From the NCBI RefSeq assembly GCF_002019855.1, contig NZ_CM007717.1, positions 1,925,570-1,989,569 on the forward strand: a DNA stretch of 64,000 bases. The letters are read 5' to 3'. Positions 43,132 through 52,024 of this stretch are shown here, one piece after another; within the stretch, counting starts at the first letter, position 1; each line of letters starts with the position of its first letter. Made by a program: the position numbers and the translations under genes. The stretch comes from Streptomyces antibioticus (GTDB taxonomy: Bacteria > Actinomycetota > Actinomycetes > Streptomycetales > Streptomycetaceae). The notes under the pieces are model-generated. The model had not been told where the DNA came from. It did not search any database and saw only the letters and a program-made list of their open reading frames with translations.

Positions 43132-44472
43132 GTGGCAGTGCAGCAGTCAGTGGGTCCGGACCCGTACTTCCCGGACAACGGCGATCCCCGGTACCGGGTG
43201 CATCGCTACGAACTCACGCTGGACTACCGGCCCGGCCCCAACCGGCTCTCCGGCACGGCCCGGATCAACGCGATCGCGGGCCGGGCGCCGCTGCCCGAGT
43301 TCCAGCTCAACCTGGCCGACTTCCGGATCGGCCGGGTCCGGGTGGACGGACGGCAGGCGAACTACACCCACCGCGGCGGCAAGCTGCGGGTGCGGCCCGC
43401 GAAGCCGCTGCGCGCGGGGGCCGCGTTCACCGTGGAGATCCACTGGTCGGGCAATCCCAAGCCGGTGTCCAGCCCCTGGGGCGGGCTCGGCTGGGAGGAG
43501 CTGACGGACGGCGCGCTGGTGGCGAGCCAGCCGACCGGCGCGCCCTCCTGGTTCCCCTGCAACGACCGCCCCGCCGACAAGGCGACCTACCTCATCTCGA
43601 TCACCACGCCTTCGGCGTACTCGGTGGTGGCGGGCGGCCGGCTGCTGACCCGCACCACCAAGGCGTCCACCACGACCTGGGTGTACGAGCAGGCGGCGCC
43701 GACGTCGAGCTATCTCGTCGGGCTGTCGATCGGCAAGTACCAGACGGTGCTCCTCGGCGATCCGGGGCTCGGCGGGGTGCCGATGCACGGGCACATCCCC
43801 GCGCATCTGCTGCCGCAGTTCTCCCGGGACTTCGCCCGGCAGCCCGCGATGATGGACCTCTTCCAACGGCTCTTCGGGCCCTACCCGTTCGACGAGTACG
43901 CCGTGGTCGTGGCCGACGAGGAGTTCGATGTCCCCGTCGAGGCCCAGGGGTTGTCGCTGTTCGGCGTCAACCATGTGGACGGGGCCCGTGGTTCGGAGCG
44001 GCTGGTGGCGCACGAGCTGGCCCACCAGTGGTTCGGCAACAGCGTGTCGATCGCCGACTGGCGGCACATCTGGCTGAACGAGGGCTTCGCCAAGTACGCG
44101 GAGTGGCTGTGGTCGGAGCGCTCGGGCGGCCGGACCGCCCAGCAACTGGCCGCCGCCGCCCACCGGTTGCTGTCCGGTCAGCCGCAGGACCTGCGCCTCG
44201 CCGACCCCGGCCGCAAGTCGATGTTCGACGACCGGCTCTACGAACGCGGCGGCCTCACCCTGCACGCGCTGCGCTGCGCGATGGGCGACGAGCCGTTCTT
44301 CCGGATGCTGCGCGCCTGGGCAGGCCTGCACCGCGGCGGCGCGGTCTCCACCGCCACCTTCCGCTCCCACGTCGCCCGTCACGCCGACGACCCGCTGGAC
44401 GGCCTGCTGACGGCGTGGCTGGACCGGCCCGAACTGCCGCCGCTGCCCACGCAGGACGCGCGGGTGGCGTAG
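43132..44472 (+). CDS. M1-family zinc metallopeptidase (aminopeptidase N-like)
   Basis: This 446-residue short M1 peptidase has an N-terminal beta-sandwich (RVHRYELTLDYRPGPNRLSG) and a thermolysin-like catalytic domain. The zinc site is complete: HELAHQW (His294, Glu295, His298) and Glu317 in LNEGFAKYAEW. The exopeptidase GxMEN loop is replaced by VPVEAQG. The C-terminal ARM-like domain of full-length enzymes (about 850 residues) is absent, as in other short actinobacterial members. No signal peptide is seen. GTG at 43132 follows AGGGAG; a GTG two codons later is possible. It lies 118 bp after the synthetase. Confidence 0.9.
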   Translation: MAVQQSVGPDPYFPDNGDPRYRVHRYELTLDYRPGPNRLSGTARINAIAGRAPLPEFQLNLADFRIGRVRVDGRQANYTHRGGKLRVRPAKPLRAGAAFTVEIHWSGNPKPVSSPWGGLGWEELTDGALVASQPTGAPSWFPCNDRPADKATYLISITTPSAYSVVAGGRLLTRTTKASTTTWVYEQAAPTSSYLVGLSIGKYQTVLLGDPGLGGVPMHGHIPAHLLPQFSRDFARQPAMMDLFQRLFGPYPFDEYAVVVADEEFDVPVEAQGLSLFGVNHVDGARGSERLVAHELAHQWFGNSVSIADWRHIWLNEGFAKYAEWLWSERSGGRTAQQLAAAAHRLLSGQPQDLRLADPGRKSMFDDRLYERGGLTLHALRCAMGDEPFFRMLRAWAGLHRGGAVSTATFRSHVARHADDPLDGLLTAWLDRPELPPLPTQDARVA

Positions 44473-44503
44473 CCCGCGGGCCGCTCTCGGCACAATGGTG
44501 GGC

Positions 44504-44920
44504 ATGTCACGACGTACCCGCCGTCCCGTCTCCTCCTCCGCCGCCGCCTCGAAGGCCGGGCTCTCCTGCCCCTGTGGTCTCCCCCGGGCCTACGACGACT
44601 GCTGCGGGCGGTATCACTCGGGGGCTGCGGCTCCCACGGCCGAGGCGTTGATGCGGTCGCGGTACTGCGCGTTCGTGAAGGGGGACGTCGGGTATCTGGT
44701 GCGGACCTGGCATCCGCGGACCCGGCCGGAGGGGCTGGAGCTGGATCCCGGGACGCGGTGGACGGGGCTGGAGGTGCTCGCGGTGGACGGCGGGACGGCC
44801 TTCCACACGAACGGCACGGTGGAGTTCCGGGCGTCCTACCGGGGCGGCGCCCTGCACGAGGTCAGCCGTTTCGAGCGGGTGGACGGGGCCTGGGTGTACG
44901 TGGACGGGGAGCACCGGTAG
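44504..44920 (+). CDS. YchJ/UPF0225 family protein with SEC-C-like zinc motif
   Basis: The 138-residue protein carries LSCPCGLPRAYDDCCGRYH near the N-terminus, a zinc-binding SEC-C-like motif (four Cys plus His). An NTF2-like domain follows (EALMRSRYCAFVKGDVGYLVRTWHP). This is the YchJ architecture, of unknown function. The ATG at 44504 is preferred: CACAAT ends 7 bases before it and could be a -10 for a leaderless message. An ATG at 44495 in the same frame would add three residues. Confidence 0.87.
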   Translation: MSRRTRRPVSSSAAASKAGLSCPCGLPRAYDDCCGRYHSGAAAPTAEALMRSRYCAFVKGDVGYLVRTWHPRTRPEGLELDPGTRWTGLEVLAVDGGTAFHTNGTVEFRASYRGGALHEVSRFERVDGAWVYVDGEHR

Positions 44921-44927
44921 GGCCGGT

Positions 44928-45629
44928 TCAGGGGGCCAGGATGTCGAGTTCCTGGAGGGCACCGGCGGTGATCTGGCGGGTCAGGGCCTCCGCGCGGGCC
45001 GGGTCGCCCTCCCGGACGGCCTCGGCGAGGTCGACATGGAGGGTGACGGCGGCCGGGTCGGGGTCCTCGAACATGACCTCGTGATGGGTGCGGCCGGTGA
45101 GGACCTCGGCGACCACGTCCCCGAGGCGGGCGAACATCTCGTTGCCCGAGGCGGTGAGGATCACCCGGTGGAAGGCCACGTCGTGCAGGAGGTAGCCCTC
45201 CAACTGGTGGCCGCGTGAGTGGGCGACCATGCCCAGCGCGCATTCGGTCAGCTCGGCGCACTGCGCCGCCGTGGCGTGCCGTGCGGCCAGACCCGCGGCG
45301 ACCGGTTCGATCGCGGAGCGCAGCACGGTGAGCGAGCGCAGTTGGTGCGGGCGGTCGGCGCCGGCCAGCCGCCAGCGGATGACCTGGGGATCGTAGACGT
45401 TCCACTCGGCCTTGGGGCGGACGGTGACGCCGACCCGGCGGCGCGACTCGACCAGGTGCATGGACTCCAGGACGCGGACCGCCTCGCGCATCACGGAGCG
45501 GGAGACCTCGAAGCGCTGGGCCAGTTCGTCGGTGCGCAGCACACTGCCCGGCGGGTACTCACCGGCGGTGATGGCGGGGCCGAGTGCTTCCAGTACATGG
45601 CCGTGCAGACCTCGGCCCGGAGTGGTCAT
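44928..45629 (-). CDS. gntR: FadR-type GntR-family gluconate regulator
   Basis: The 233-residue regulator has an N-terminal winged helix (about 8-75; LAQRFEVSRSVMREAVRVLESM is the recognition-helix region) and a C-terminal all-helical FCD ligand domain (LLHDVAFHRVILTASGNEMF with metal-binding Asp/His). It diverges from gntK-gntP and corresponds by order to the S. coelicolor gluconate repressor SCO1678. ATG at 45629 is used. An 11-bp palindrome between gntR and gntK is a likely operator, suggesting autoregulation and relief by gluconate or its phosphate. Confidence 0.9.
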   Translation of the reverse strand: MTTPGRGLHGHVLEALGPAITAGEYPPGSVLRTDELAQRFEVSRSVMREAVRVLESMHLVESRRRVGVTVRPKAEWNVYDPQVIRWRLAGADRPHQLRSLTVLRSAIEPVAAGLAARHATAAQCAELTECALGMVAHSRGHQLEGYLLHDVAFHRVILTASGNEMFARLGDVVAEVLTGRTHHEVMFEDPDPAAVTLHVDLAEAVREGDPARAEALTRQITAGALQELDILAP

Positions 45630-45663
45630 GCACTCAGAGTACGGGGTGCGTCACCCCGCTAAA

Positions 45664-45674
45664 AAGTCAGACTT
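45664..45674. promoter_or_regulatory. GntR operator-like palindrome between gntR and gntK
   Basis: AAGTC-A-GACTT is a perfect 5+1+5 inverted repeat in a strikingly AT-rich pocket (45660-45710) between the divergent gntR and gntK starts. Its position fits an operator shared by both genes. Confidence 0.6.
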
Positions 45675-45757
45675 ATATGTCACACACTCTTGAATAGTCG
45701 TACCTAATGCGTTTCAGTGGCGTCGACATCAGGTGTCGACAGGACAGCGAGGTAGTG

Positions 45758-46282
45758 ATGCACACCCCCCACGTCGTCGTCGTGATGGGCGTCGCCGGAA
45801 CGGGCAAGACCACGGTCGGTCCGCTGCTCGCCGCCCGGCTCGGCGTCCCCTACGCCGAGGGCGACGAGTTCCACCCGCCGGCCAACATCACCAAGATGTC
45901 GGCGGGCATCCCGCTCGACGACGCGGACCGGCTGCCGTGGCTGGACGCCATCGGCGGCTGGGCGCAGGAGCGGACCGGGCTCGGCGGGGTGGTCAGTTGC
46001 TCGGCGCTGAAGCGGTCCTACCGCGACCGGCTCAGGGCCGCCGCCCCCGGACTGGTCTTTCTGCACCTCAGTGGCTCCCGGGAGCTGATCGAGGACCGGA
46101 TGGGGCACCGTCGGGGCCACTTCATGCCGACCGCCCTCCTGGACTCCCAGTTCGCCACCCTCGAACCGCTCACGGCGGACGAGGCGGGCGTCACCGTCGA
46201 TGTCACCGGCGGCCCGGAGGAGATCACCGCCCGTGCCGCGGGCGCGCTCGGCGATCTTCCCGAACCCGAACCCGTCGGGTAA
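45758..46282 (+). CDS. gntK: Gluconokinase
   Basis: The 174-residue cytoplasmic kinase converts D-gluconate and ATP to 6-phosphogluconate, feeding the pentose phosphate pathway. MGVAGTGKTTVG is the P-loop, EGDEFHPPANITKMSAGIPLDD the substrate-binding signature, and CSALKRSYRDRLR plus MGHRRGHFMPTALLDSQ complete the family pattern. ATG at 45758 has AGCGAGG upstream; the adjoining GTG at 45755 is an alternative. An ATG at 45707 in frame would add a short unlikely leader. It is followed by gntP after 44 bp. Confidence 0.94.
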   Translation: MHTPHVVVVMGVAGTGKTTVGPLLAARLGVPYAEGDEFHPPANITKMSAGIPLDDADRLPWLDAIGGWAQERTGLGGVVSCSALKRSYRDRLRAAAPGLVFLHLSGSRELIEDRMGHRRGHFMPTALLDSQFATLEPLTADEAGVTVDVTGGPEEITARAAGALGDLPEPEPVG

Positions 46283-46326
46283 CCCCCCACGCCCTCCCCC
46301 GTCCCCCGTATCGCAAGGGAATCCCC

Positions 46327-47724
46327 GTGACCAGACTCAGCGTCGAGATGCTGGCAGCGGACACCGTCGAGCCGATCACCTCAGCCGGCCACGCTCAGCT
46401 CGGCCTCGCCGTTGTGGCGGGCATCGCCGTCATCGTCCTGCTCATCACCAAGTTCAAGCTGCACGCCTTCCTGGCGCTGACCATCGGCTCGCTCGCGCTC
46501 GGCGCGTTCGCCGGGGCACCGCTGGACAAGGTCATCCTCAGTTTCACCACCGGACTCGGCGCCACGGTCGCCGGTGTGGGCGTGCTGATCGCGCTGGGCG
46601 CGATCCTCGGCCGGATGCTCACCGACTCCGGCGGCGCCGATCAGATCGTCGACACGATCCTCGCCAGGGCCGGCGGCCGTTCGATGCCGTGGGCGATGGT
46701 GCTGATCGCCTCGGTGATCGGCCTGCCGCTGTTCTTCGAGGTCGGCGTGGTGCTGCTGATCCCCGTCGTGCTGATGGTCGCCCGGCGCGGCAACTACTCG
46801 CTCATGCGCATCGGCATCCCGGCGCTGGCCGGACTGTCCGTGATGCACGGCCTGGTGCCGCCGCACCCCGGTCCGCTGGTCGCGATCGACGCGGTCGGCG
46901 CCAACCTCGGCGTCACCCTGGCGCTGGGCGTGCTCGTCGCCATCCCGACGGTCGTCATCGCGGGCCCGCTGTTCTCCCGCACGGCCGCCCGCTGGGTCGA
47001 CGTCCCCGCCCCGGACCGGATGATCCCGCAGCGCCCTTCCGAGGACCTGGACAAGCGGCCCGGCTTCGGCGCCACCCTGGTCACCATCCTGCTGCCCGTC
47101 GTGCTGATGCTGGCCAAGGCCCTGGTCGACATCGTCGTGGACGACCCCACGCACACCGTGCAGCGCGTCTTCGACGTCGTCGGCTCCCCGATGATCGCCC
47201 TGCTCGCCGCCGTGCTCCTCGGCATCTTCACGCTGGGCCGGCCCGCCGGCTTCTCCAAGGAGCGGGTCGCGCAGGTCGTGGAGAAGGGGCTCGCGCCCAT
47301 CGCGGGCATCCTGCTGATCGTCGGCGCGGGCGGCGGCTTCAAGCAGACGCTGATCGACTCCGGTGTGGGCCGGATGGTCCTGGAGATCTCCGAGAACTGG
47401 TCGATCCCGGCGCTGCTGCTGGCCTGGCTGATCGCGGTGGCGATCCGGCTGGCGACCGGTTCGGCGACGGTGGCGACCATCTCGGCGGCCGGTCTGGTCG
47501 CCCCGCTCGCGGCCGACATGTCCACGACCCACACGGCCCTGCTGGTCCTCGCCATCGGCGCCGGCTCGCTCTTCTTCAGCCATGTCAACGACGCCGGGTT
47601 CTGGCTGGTCAAGGAGTACTTCGGGCTCACGGTCGGCCAGAACGTCAAGACCTGGTCGGTGATGGAGACGATCATCTCGGTGGTCGCGGGCGGCTTCGTC
47701 CTGCTGCTGTCGCTGATTCTGTAG
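46327..47724 (+). CDS. gntP: Gluconate:H+ symporter
   Basis: The 465-residue GntP-family permease has 12 or more hydrophobic segments. Family motifs include GVGVLIALGAILGRMLTDSGGAD, VIGLPLFFEVGVVLLIPVV, HGLVPPHPGPLVAID and FSHVNDAGFWLVKEYF. It imports gluconate for the neighbouring kinase. GTG at 46327 follows AAGGGA by 6 bases. It is probably co-transcribed with gntK and repressed by GntR. Confidence 0.95.
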   Translation: MTRLSVEMLAADTVEPITSAGHAQLGLAVVAGIAVIVLLITKFKLHAFLALTIGSLALGAFAGAPLDKVILSFTTGLGATVAGVGVLIALGAILGRMLTDSGGADQIVDTILARAGGRSMPWAMVLIASVIGLPLFFEVGVVLLIPVVLMVARRGNYSLMRIGIPALAGLSVMHGLVPPHPGPLVAIDAVGANLGVTLALGVLVAIPTVVIAGPLFSRTAARWVDVPAPDRMIPQRPSEDLDKRPGFGATLVTILLPVVLMLAKALVDIVVDDPTHTVQRVFDVVGSPMIALLAAVLLGIFTLGRPAGFSKERVAQVVEKGLAPIAGILLIVGAGGGFKQTLIDSGVGRMVLEISENWSIPALLLAWLIAVAIRLATGSATVATISAAGLVAPLAADMSTTHTALLVLAIGAGSLFFSHVNDAGFWLVKEYFGLTVGQNVKTWSVMETIISVVAGGFVLLLSLIL

Positions 47725-47758
47725 CGGCGGATCACCACGGGGAGTGGGCGCGGCCGGT

Positions 47759-48379
47759 TCAGTCCCGCCACAGCGGATGCTCGCGCTCCGCCCACTCCCG
47801 GCTCACCGCCCCCGTCCGCATGCCGCGGCGCGCCTCCGGGTCGCCGAGGGCCATGCCGATGTGGCCGGCGAGGACGATCCCGATCGTCAGGGCCAGCCAG
47901 TCGTGGACGAAGGTCGCGCTGGTGCGCCACTGGACCGGGGTGAGGTGGGTGAACCACATGAGCAGCCCGGTGCCGAGCATCACCAGCGTCGCCCCGGCGA
48001 TCCAGGCCGCGTAGATCTTCTGCCCGGCGTTGAACTTGCCCGCCGGGCGTTCCGCGCGCCGCCGGTCCCGGCGCAGGGCGGCGCGCAGCCAGCGCCGGTC
48101 GTGCGGGCCGAAGCGGTTCAGCCGGCCGAGGTCGCCGCGGAAGGCACGGGAGGCCAGGCCCGCGAGGACGGGCACCGGCAGGGCGAGACCGGCCCACTCG
48201 TGCAGCCGGACCACCAGCGCACGGCGGCCGACGAGCTGCGCGAACTCCGGAACGTACAGCGCGGCGGCGGTCACCACGCAGACGCCCATGAGCAGGGCGG
48301 TGGTGCGGTGGATCCAGCGTTCGGCGCGGGTGAAGCGGGGGATCCGGGCCGTCGGCGGCGCCTCAGTCGGTAGGCGCAT
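47759..48379 (-). CDS. Cytochrome b561/FDH-gamma-type membrane protein
   Basis: The 206-residue protein has four transmembrane helices with paired histidines suited to b-type haem (RWIHRTTALLMG, VRLHEWAGLALP, WFTHLTPVQW, FVHDWLALTIGIVLAGHIG). This is the cytochrome b561/formate-dehydrogenase-gamma fold. ATG at 48379 lies inside the preceding molybdoenzyme gene, overlapping it by 17 bases, so the two form a coupled pair. The cytochrome would shuttle electrons between the quinone pool and the exported molybdoenzyme. Confidence 0.87.
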   Translation of the reverse strand: MRLPTEAPPTARIPRFTRAERWIHRTTALLMGVCVVTAAALYVPEFAQLVGRRALVVRLHEWAGLALPVPVLAGLASRAFRGDLGRLNRFGPHDRRWLRAALRRDRRRAERPAGKFNAGQKIYAAWIAGATLVMLGTGLLMWFTHLTPVQWRTSATFVHDWLALTIGIVLAGHIGMALGDPEARRGMRTGAVSREWAEREHPLWRD

Positions 48380-49103
48380 CGTCCCGCCCGTTCGACCGGC
48401 CGACCCAGGCGTCGACGTCGTAGCCGCGCTCCTCCCAGTAGCCGGGGCGCACCTTCTCGGTGACGGTGATGCCGGAGAGCCACTTGGCGGACTTGTAGAA
48501 GTACATGGGGGCCACGTAGAGGCGGACCGGGCCGCCGTGGTCGTGGCCGAGGTCCTTGTCCTGCATGCGCAGCGCGACCAGGACGTCGGCGCGGCGGGCC
48601 TGGTCGAGGGTGAGGCTCTCGCTGTAGGTGCCGTCGAAGCAGGTGAAGCGGACGGCGCCGGCCCCGGACCGCACCCCGGCCGCGTCCAGCAGGACGGACA
48701 GCCGGACGCCCTCGAAGGCGGTGTCGGGGACCCGCCAGCCGGTGACGCACTGGACGTCCCTGACCATCCGGGTCTGCGGCAGCGCCCTGAGGCCGGCCAG
48801 GGTGTGGGTGGCGGGGCGGTCGACCAGGCCGTCGACGGTGAGGCGGTAGTCCGTGGCGTCGCGGTGCGGCACGGAGGAGGCCACCGAGTAGTAGCGGAAG
48901 CCGCCGCCGTTGGGCAGCAGTCCGGTCAGGCCGGTGGGGTCCTTGTCGGCGGCGGCGCCCAGGAAGCTCTCCAGGCCGCGCTGGAGCGGTGGTGCGGCGA
49001 CGACGCCCAGGGCGCCGAGGGCGAGGGTGCCGAGGAAGACCCGGCGGCCGACGGGGGTGCCGCGCCCCTCCCCGGACGGTCCGGCCGGTGGTTCGGGATT
49101 CAC
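48363..49103 (-). CDS. Tat-exported molybdopterin-dependent oxidoreductase (YedY/sulfite-oxidase-like)
   Basis: The 246-residue enzyme has a twin-arginine signal (GRRVFLGTLALGALG, about 21-35) and a sulfite-oxidase-fold molybdenum domain. The molybdenum-ligand Cys is in RDVQCVTGW, and the fold continues through LTLDQARRADVLVAL and MYFYKSAKWLSGI. YedY-type members repair oxidised protein methionine; a sulfite or other substrate is also possible. GTG at 49103 is adopted on homology because the ribosome-binding site is weak. The membrane cytochrome follows with overlap, as in MsrPQ-like pairs. Confidence 0.87.
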   Translation of the reverse strand: MNPEPPAGPSGEGRGTPVGRRVFLGTLALGALGVVAAPPLQRGLESFLGAAADKDPTGLTGLLPNGGGFRYYSVASSVPHRDATDYRLTVDGLVDRPATHTLAGLRALPQTRMVRDVQCVTGWRVPDTAFEGVRLSVLLDAAGVRSGAGAVRFTCFDGTYSESLTLDQARRADVLVALRMQDKDLGHDHGGPVRLYVAPMYFYKSAKWLSGITVTEKVRPGYWEERGYDVDAWVGRSNGRDDAPTD

Positions 49104-49177
49104 CTGTCCATTCGAGCACTCAGGGGGCGGGCGGGGCCAGGGATTCCGGGCCGCCGTCAGACTTCCGTCATCACTTC

Positions 49178-50158
49178 TCACGCCTCTTCCGGCCGGTCCG
49201 GGAGGCCGAGGGCGTCGGCCCGTGCCGCCCGGAAGGCGTCGTGCGGGTCGCGGTCCGGGTAGGACCACGGCTCCGGTGTGAGGTGCGGACCGATGTGCCG
49301 GAACAGGGCGGCCGCCTCGGCGCCCCGGCCCTCGCAGACCTTGGCGTGGGCGAGGTGGTTCAGGTCGACGAGGCGGCGGGGGTGGCCGTCGTGCTCCCAC
49401 TCCAGCAGCCAGTCGAAGGCGGCCTTCATCACGTCCCGGGCCCGGCTGCCGCGCCAGTGCGCGGAGGCCACCGGGTCGCACGGGACGAAGCCGCCGGCGG
49501 CCAGGACGCGGTAGCGCTCGGCGTGCGCGACGACCGGGAGGATGGCCAGCGGCGAGTCCGCGGGGGCCTGCTCGGCGGCCCAGGCGGCGAAGTCGTACAC
49601 CTCGTGGAGCGGGTCCGGGCCGGTGCCGGCGCGGCGCTCGGCGAGCCGGGCGACCATCAGATGGTGCGCGTGGTGGTGGTCGCGGTGCCGGGCCCTGATC
49701 TCCTCGAAGATCCGGACGGCTTCCGGGCCGGCGTCCCGCTCCAGCATCAGCAGGCCGAGCCAGGGGGTGGGGTCGGCGGGCGCGAGCGCGGCGGCCGACC
49801 GGCACGCCTCGCGGGCGAGGTCGCGGTCCTCCTTGCCGAGCATGGCGCGCCGGACCTGGGCGAGGGCGTACAGGACGGCTGCGTCGGCCGTGCCGGGATC
49901 GTCGAGCAGCCAGGCGTGGGCCCAGGCGGCGGCGTACGGCTCGTGGGCGAGGACGGTGATCCGGTGGGCGCGGCGGTCCCAGTCGTCGCCGGTGCGCAGG
50001 AGCAGGGCGCGGGCGGCCTGCCGGCGGCCCTGGGCCAGGGCGGCGCGGGCGGCACCGGCCTCGGCGTCGTCGAGGGCCGGGTCCGGTCCGGGGCGGGCCG
50101 CGCCGTCGCGGGCGCGGTCGTCGCCGCCTCGGCCGTGGGAGAGCGGGGGTTGGGGCAC
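49178..50158 (-). CDS. Helical-repeat (TPR-like) hypothetical protein
   Basis: The 326-residue protein is not a recognised family. It is almost all helical with repeated Ala/Leu-rich pairs (AAVLYALAQVRRAMLG, LAREACRSAAALAPADPTPWLGLLMLERD, EEIRARHRDHHHAHHLMVARL) suggesting TPR-like scaffolding. A His cluster (HRDHHHAHH) lies near residue 185. GTG at 50158 follows GAGGA. It lies upstream of the Tat-exported molybdoenzyme with 74 bp between, on the same strand, so co-transcription is possible. Confidence 0.65.
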   Translation of the reverse strand: MPQPPLSHGRGGDDRARDGAARPGPDPALDDAEAGAARAALAQGRRQAARALLLRTGDDWDRRAHRITVLAHEPYAAAWAHAWLLDDPGTADAAVLYALAQVRRAMLGKEDRDLAREACRSAAALAPADPTPWLGLLMLERDAGPEAVRIFEEIRARHRDHHHAHHLMVARLAERRAGTGPDPLHEVYDFAAWAAEQAPADSPLAILPVVAHAERYRVLAAGGFVPCDPVASAHWRGSRARDVMKAAFDWLLEWEHDGHPRRLVDLNHLAHAKVCEGRGAEAAALFRHIGPHLTPEPWSYPDRDPHDAFRAARADALGLPDRPEEA

Positions 50159-50520
50159 CGCGGGACTTCCTCATCCTCCTCGGTGACTGTTCTGATCATC
50201 GGCCCGCGATCGGCCGATCACGCACAGCAAATCCCCAGCCAAGGTCCGCGTCAAGTGACGCCGCGCCGTGACAGGTGTCAACCGAGCGTGTCACCAAGGA
50301 AGTTGATGGCACCCCGCCGCTGGTGAGGTACCCCGGGGCGGCACCGCGGACACATTTGATGTGGCGTACGCCATGGCGCGGGCCGTCCGGAGCCCACACC
50401 ATGGCGGTAGGTCGCCCGTCGCTCCCGGCCTGGACCGGGTGCCGCGACCGGCCGAGTCAACCGCCCGGTTCCGGGTGCTCCCCCGCTCCCGGAACGCACC
50501 GGATGATCGAGGTACGCAGC
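50159..50520. other. Divergent region between the helical-repeat gene and the DMT permease
   Basis: In 362 bp two inverted repeats stand out: a perfect GATCGGCCGATC at 50208-50219 and TGACA-GG-TGTCA at 50269-50280. A MAPRRW mini-ORF at 50306 with an AAGGAAG site is probably noise. No gene is supported. Confidence 0.5.
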
Positions 50521-51414
50521 GTGTCGGTTCTGGTTCTCGTGCTGTCCGTCGGCGCCGCCTGCTGCCTGGGGTTCGGGTTCGTCCTCCAGCAGAACGCGGC
50601 CCAGCGGGCACCGCTCGGCGACTTCCTGTCGCTGCGGCTGCTGATCGACCTGGTGCGGGTGCCGCGCTGGCTGGGCGGGATCGCGCTGATGGTGGCCGGC
50701 ATGGTGCTGGGCGCCATAGCGCTGGGCCAGGGCGAGATCTCCCTGGTGGAACCGCTCCTCGCGACGAACCTGCTGTTCGCCCTCGCGCTCTCGCGGCACC
50801 AGACGAAACAGCCGCTGGGGCGGCAGGGCTGGGCGGGTCTCGTCCTGCTCGCGGGCGGGGTGACGACGTTCATCGTGGCCGGCGAGCCGCGCGGCGGCAC
50901 CGCGCTCACCGATCCCCTCCGGCACTGGCTGATCATCGGCGTGATGATCGGACTCGCCCTGCTGCTCACCACGTACGCCAAACGCTCCCGGCTCAGCTCC
51001 GGCCCCGTCCTGCTGGCCCTCGCCGCCGGTCTGCTCTACGGCGTCCAGGACGCCCTGACCCGGGTCAGCGGGCAGCGTTTCAGCGAGGGCGGTCTCGCCG
51101 AGCTGTTCACCGGCTGGCAGCCGTACGCCGTGCTCGCCCTCGGGGTGACCGGGCTGGTGCTGGTGCAGAGCGCCTTCGAGACGGCGCCGCTGCGGATGTC
51201 GCTGCCCGCCCTGACCGCGGCCCAGCCGCTGGCCGGGATCATCTGCGGGGTCGGCTTCCTCGGTGACCGGCTGCGCACCGACACCGGCGCGCTGGCCTGG
51301 GAGGCGGCGGGGCTCGCCGCGATCGTCGCCGGGATCGTGCTGCTCGGACTGCACCCGGCGATGCCGAAGGGCGTCGCGCCCCGGGAGCGGCTGCCGAGCC
51401 TCCAGACCCAGTGA
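50521..51414 (+). CDS. DMT (EamA-like) superfamily permease
   Basis: The 297-residue membrane protein has nine to ten hydrophobic segments and the drug/metabolite-transporter duplication. GFVLQQNAAQRAPLGDF near the N-terminus and GQGEISLVEPLLATNLLFALALS are typical of an actinobacterial DMT group. The substrate is unknown. GTG at 50521 is preferred because GAGG lies 8 bases upstream; an ATG at 50503 would add six residues. It stands alone, with a NUDIX gene 36 bp downstream. Confidence 0.85.
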   Translation: MSVLVLVLSVGAACCLGFGFVLQQNAAQRAPLGDFLSLRLLIDLVRVPRWLGGIALMVAGMVLGAIALGQGEISLVEPLLATNLLFALALSRHQTKQPLGRQGWAGLVLLAGGVTTFIVAGEPRGGTALTDPLRHWLIIGVMIGLALLLTTYAKRSRLSSGPVLLALAAGLLYGVQDALTRVSGQRFSEGGLAELFTGWQPYAVLALGVTGLVLVQSAFETAPLRMSLPALTAAQPLAGIICGVGFLGDRLRTDTGALAWEAAGLAAIVAGIVLLGLHPAMPKGVAPRERLPSLQTQ

Positions 51415-51450
51415 CCCGAGCGGCCGCGCCGTGCCTGCTTGGATGGGCGT

Positions 51451-51981
51451 ATGAGCGCTGCTGACGAGATCCTCGACATCGTCGACGAGAACGACCAGGT
51501 CATCGGGCAGGTCCCGCGCGGGCGGGCGTACGCCGAGGGCCTGCGCCACCGGTGCGTCTTCATCCGGGCCCGGGACGCCGAGGGCCGCCTCTTCGTCCAC
51601 CGCCGCACCCCCACCAAGCTGGTCTTCCCCTCGCTGTACGACATGTTCGTGGGCGGGGTCGTCGGCGCGGGCGAGTCCTACGACGACGCGGCGCTGCGGG
51701 AGGCCGAGGAGGAGCTGGGCGTGAGCGGACTGCCGCGGCCCGCGTTCCTGTTCAAGTTCCTCTACGACGGCGGCGACCGCGGGAGCTGGTGGTCGGCGGT
51801 GTACGAGGTGCGCTGCGAGCTGCCGGTGCGGCCGCAGGCGGAGGAGGTCGCCTGGTACGACTTCCTGCCGGACGCGGAGGTCGAGCGGCGGCTGTCCGAC
51901 TGGGAGTGGGTGCCGGACGGCCTCGCGGCCCATGAGCGGCTCAGGGAGTACCGGGAGGACCGGGCGTCCGGGCGGCGGTGA
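51451..51981 (+). CDS. NUDIX hydrolase
   Basis: The 176-residue protein holds a canonical NUDIX box: GGVVGAGESYDDAALREAEEELGV (written here as G-x5-E-x7-REU-x-EE-x-GU), about residues 68-91. It resembles the IPP-isomerase-like/YfcD subgroup (EILDIVDENDQVIGQVPRG at the start), which hydrolyses nucleotide-linked substrates. ATG at 51451 has no Shine-Dalgarno and may be leaderless; an ATG at 51439 in the same frame would add four residues. Confidence 0.9.
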   Translation: MSAADEILDIVDENDQVIGQVPRGRAYAEGLRHRCVFIRARDAEGRLFVHRRTPTKLVFPSLYDMFVGGVVGAGESYDDAALREAEEELGVSGLPRPAFLFKFLYDGGDRGSWWSAVYEVRCELPVRPQAEEVAWYDFLPDAEVERRLSDWEWVPDGLAAHERLREYREDRASGRR

Positions 51982-52024
51982 CGCGGAGGGGCCCGCCGGG
52001 CGGGCCCCGGGTAGGGTCGCTCTC

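Noticed and set aside
44504..44920. Frameshift between the M1 peptidase and the YchJ-like gene
   Set aside because: Both proteins are complete with proper ends and separate family matches.
50306..50326. Six-residue ORF MAPRRW with AAGGAAG upstream
   Set aside because: Too short and without attenuator or conserved pattern to call a leader peptide.
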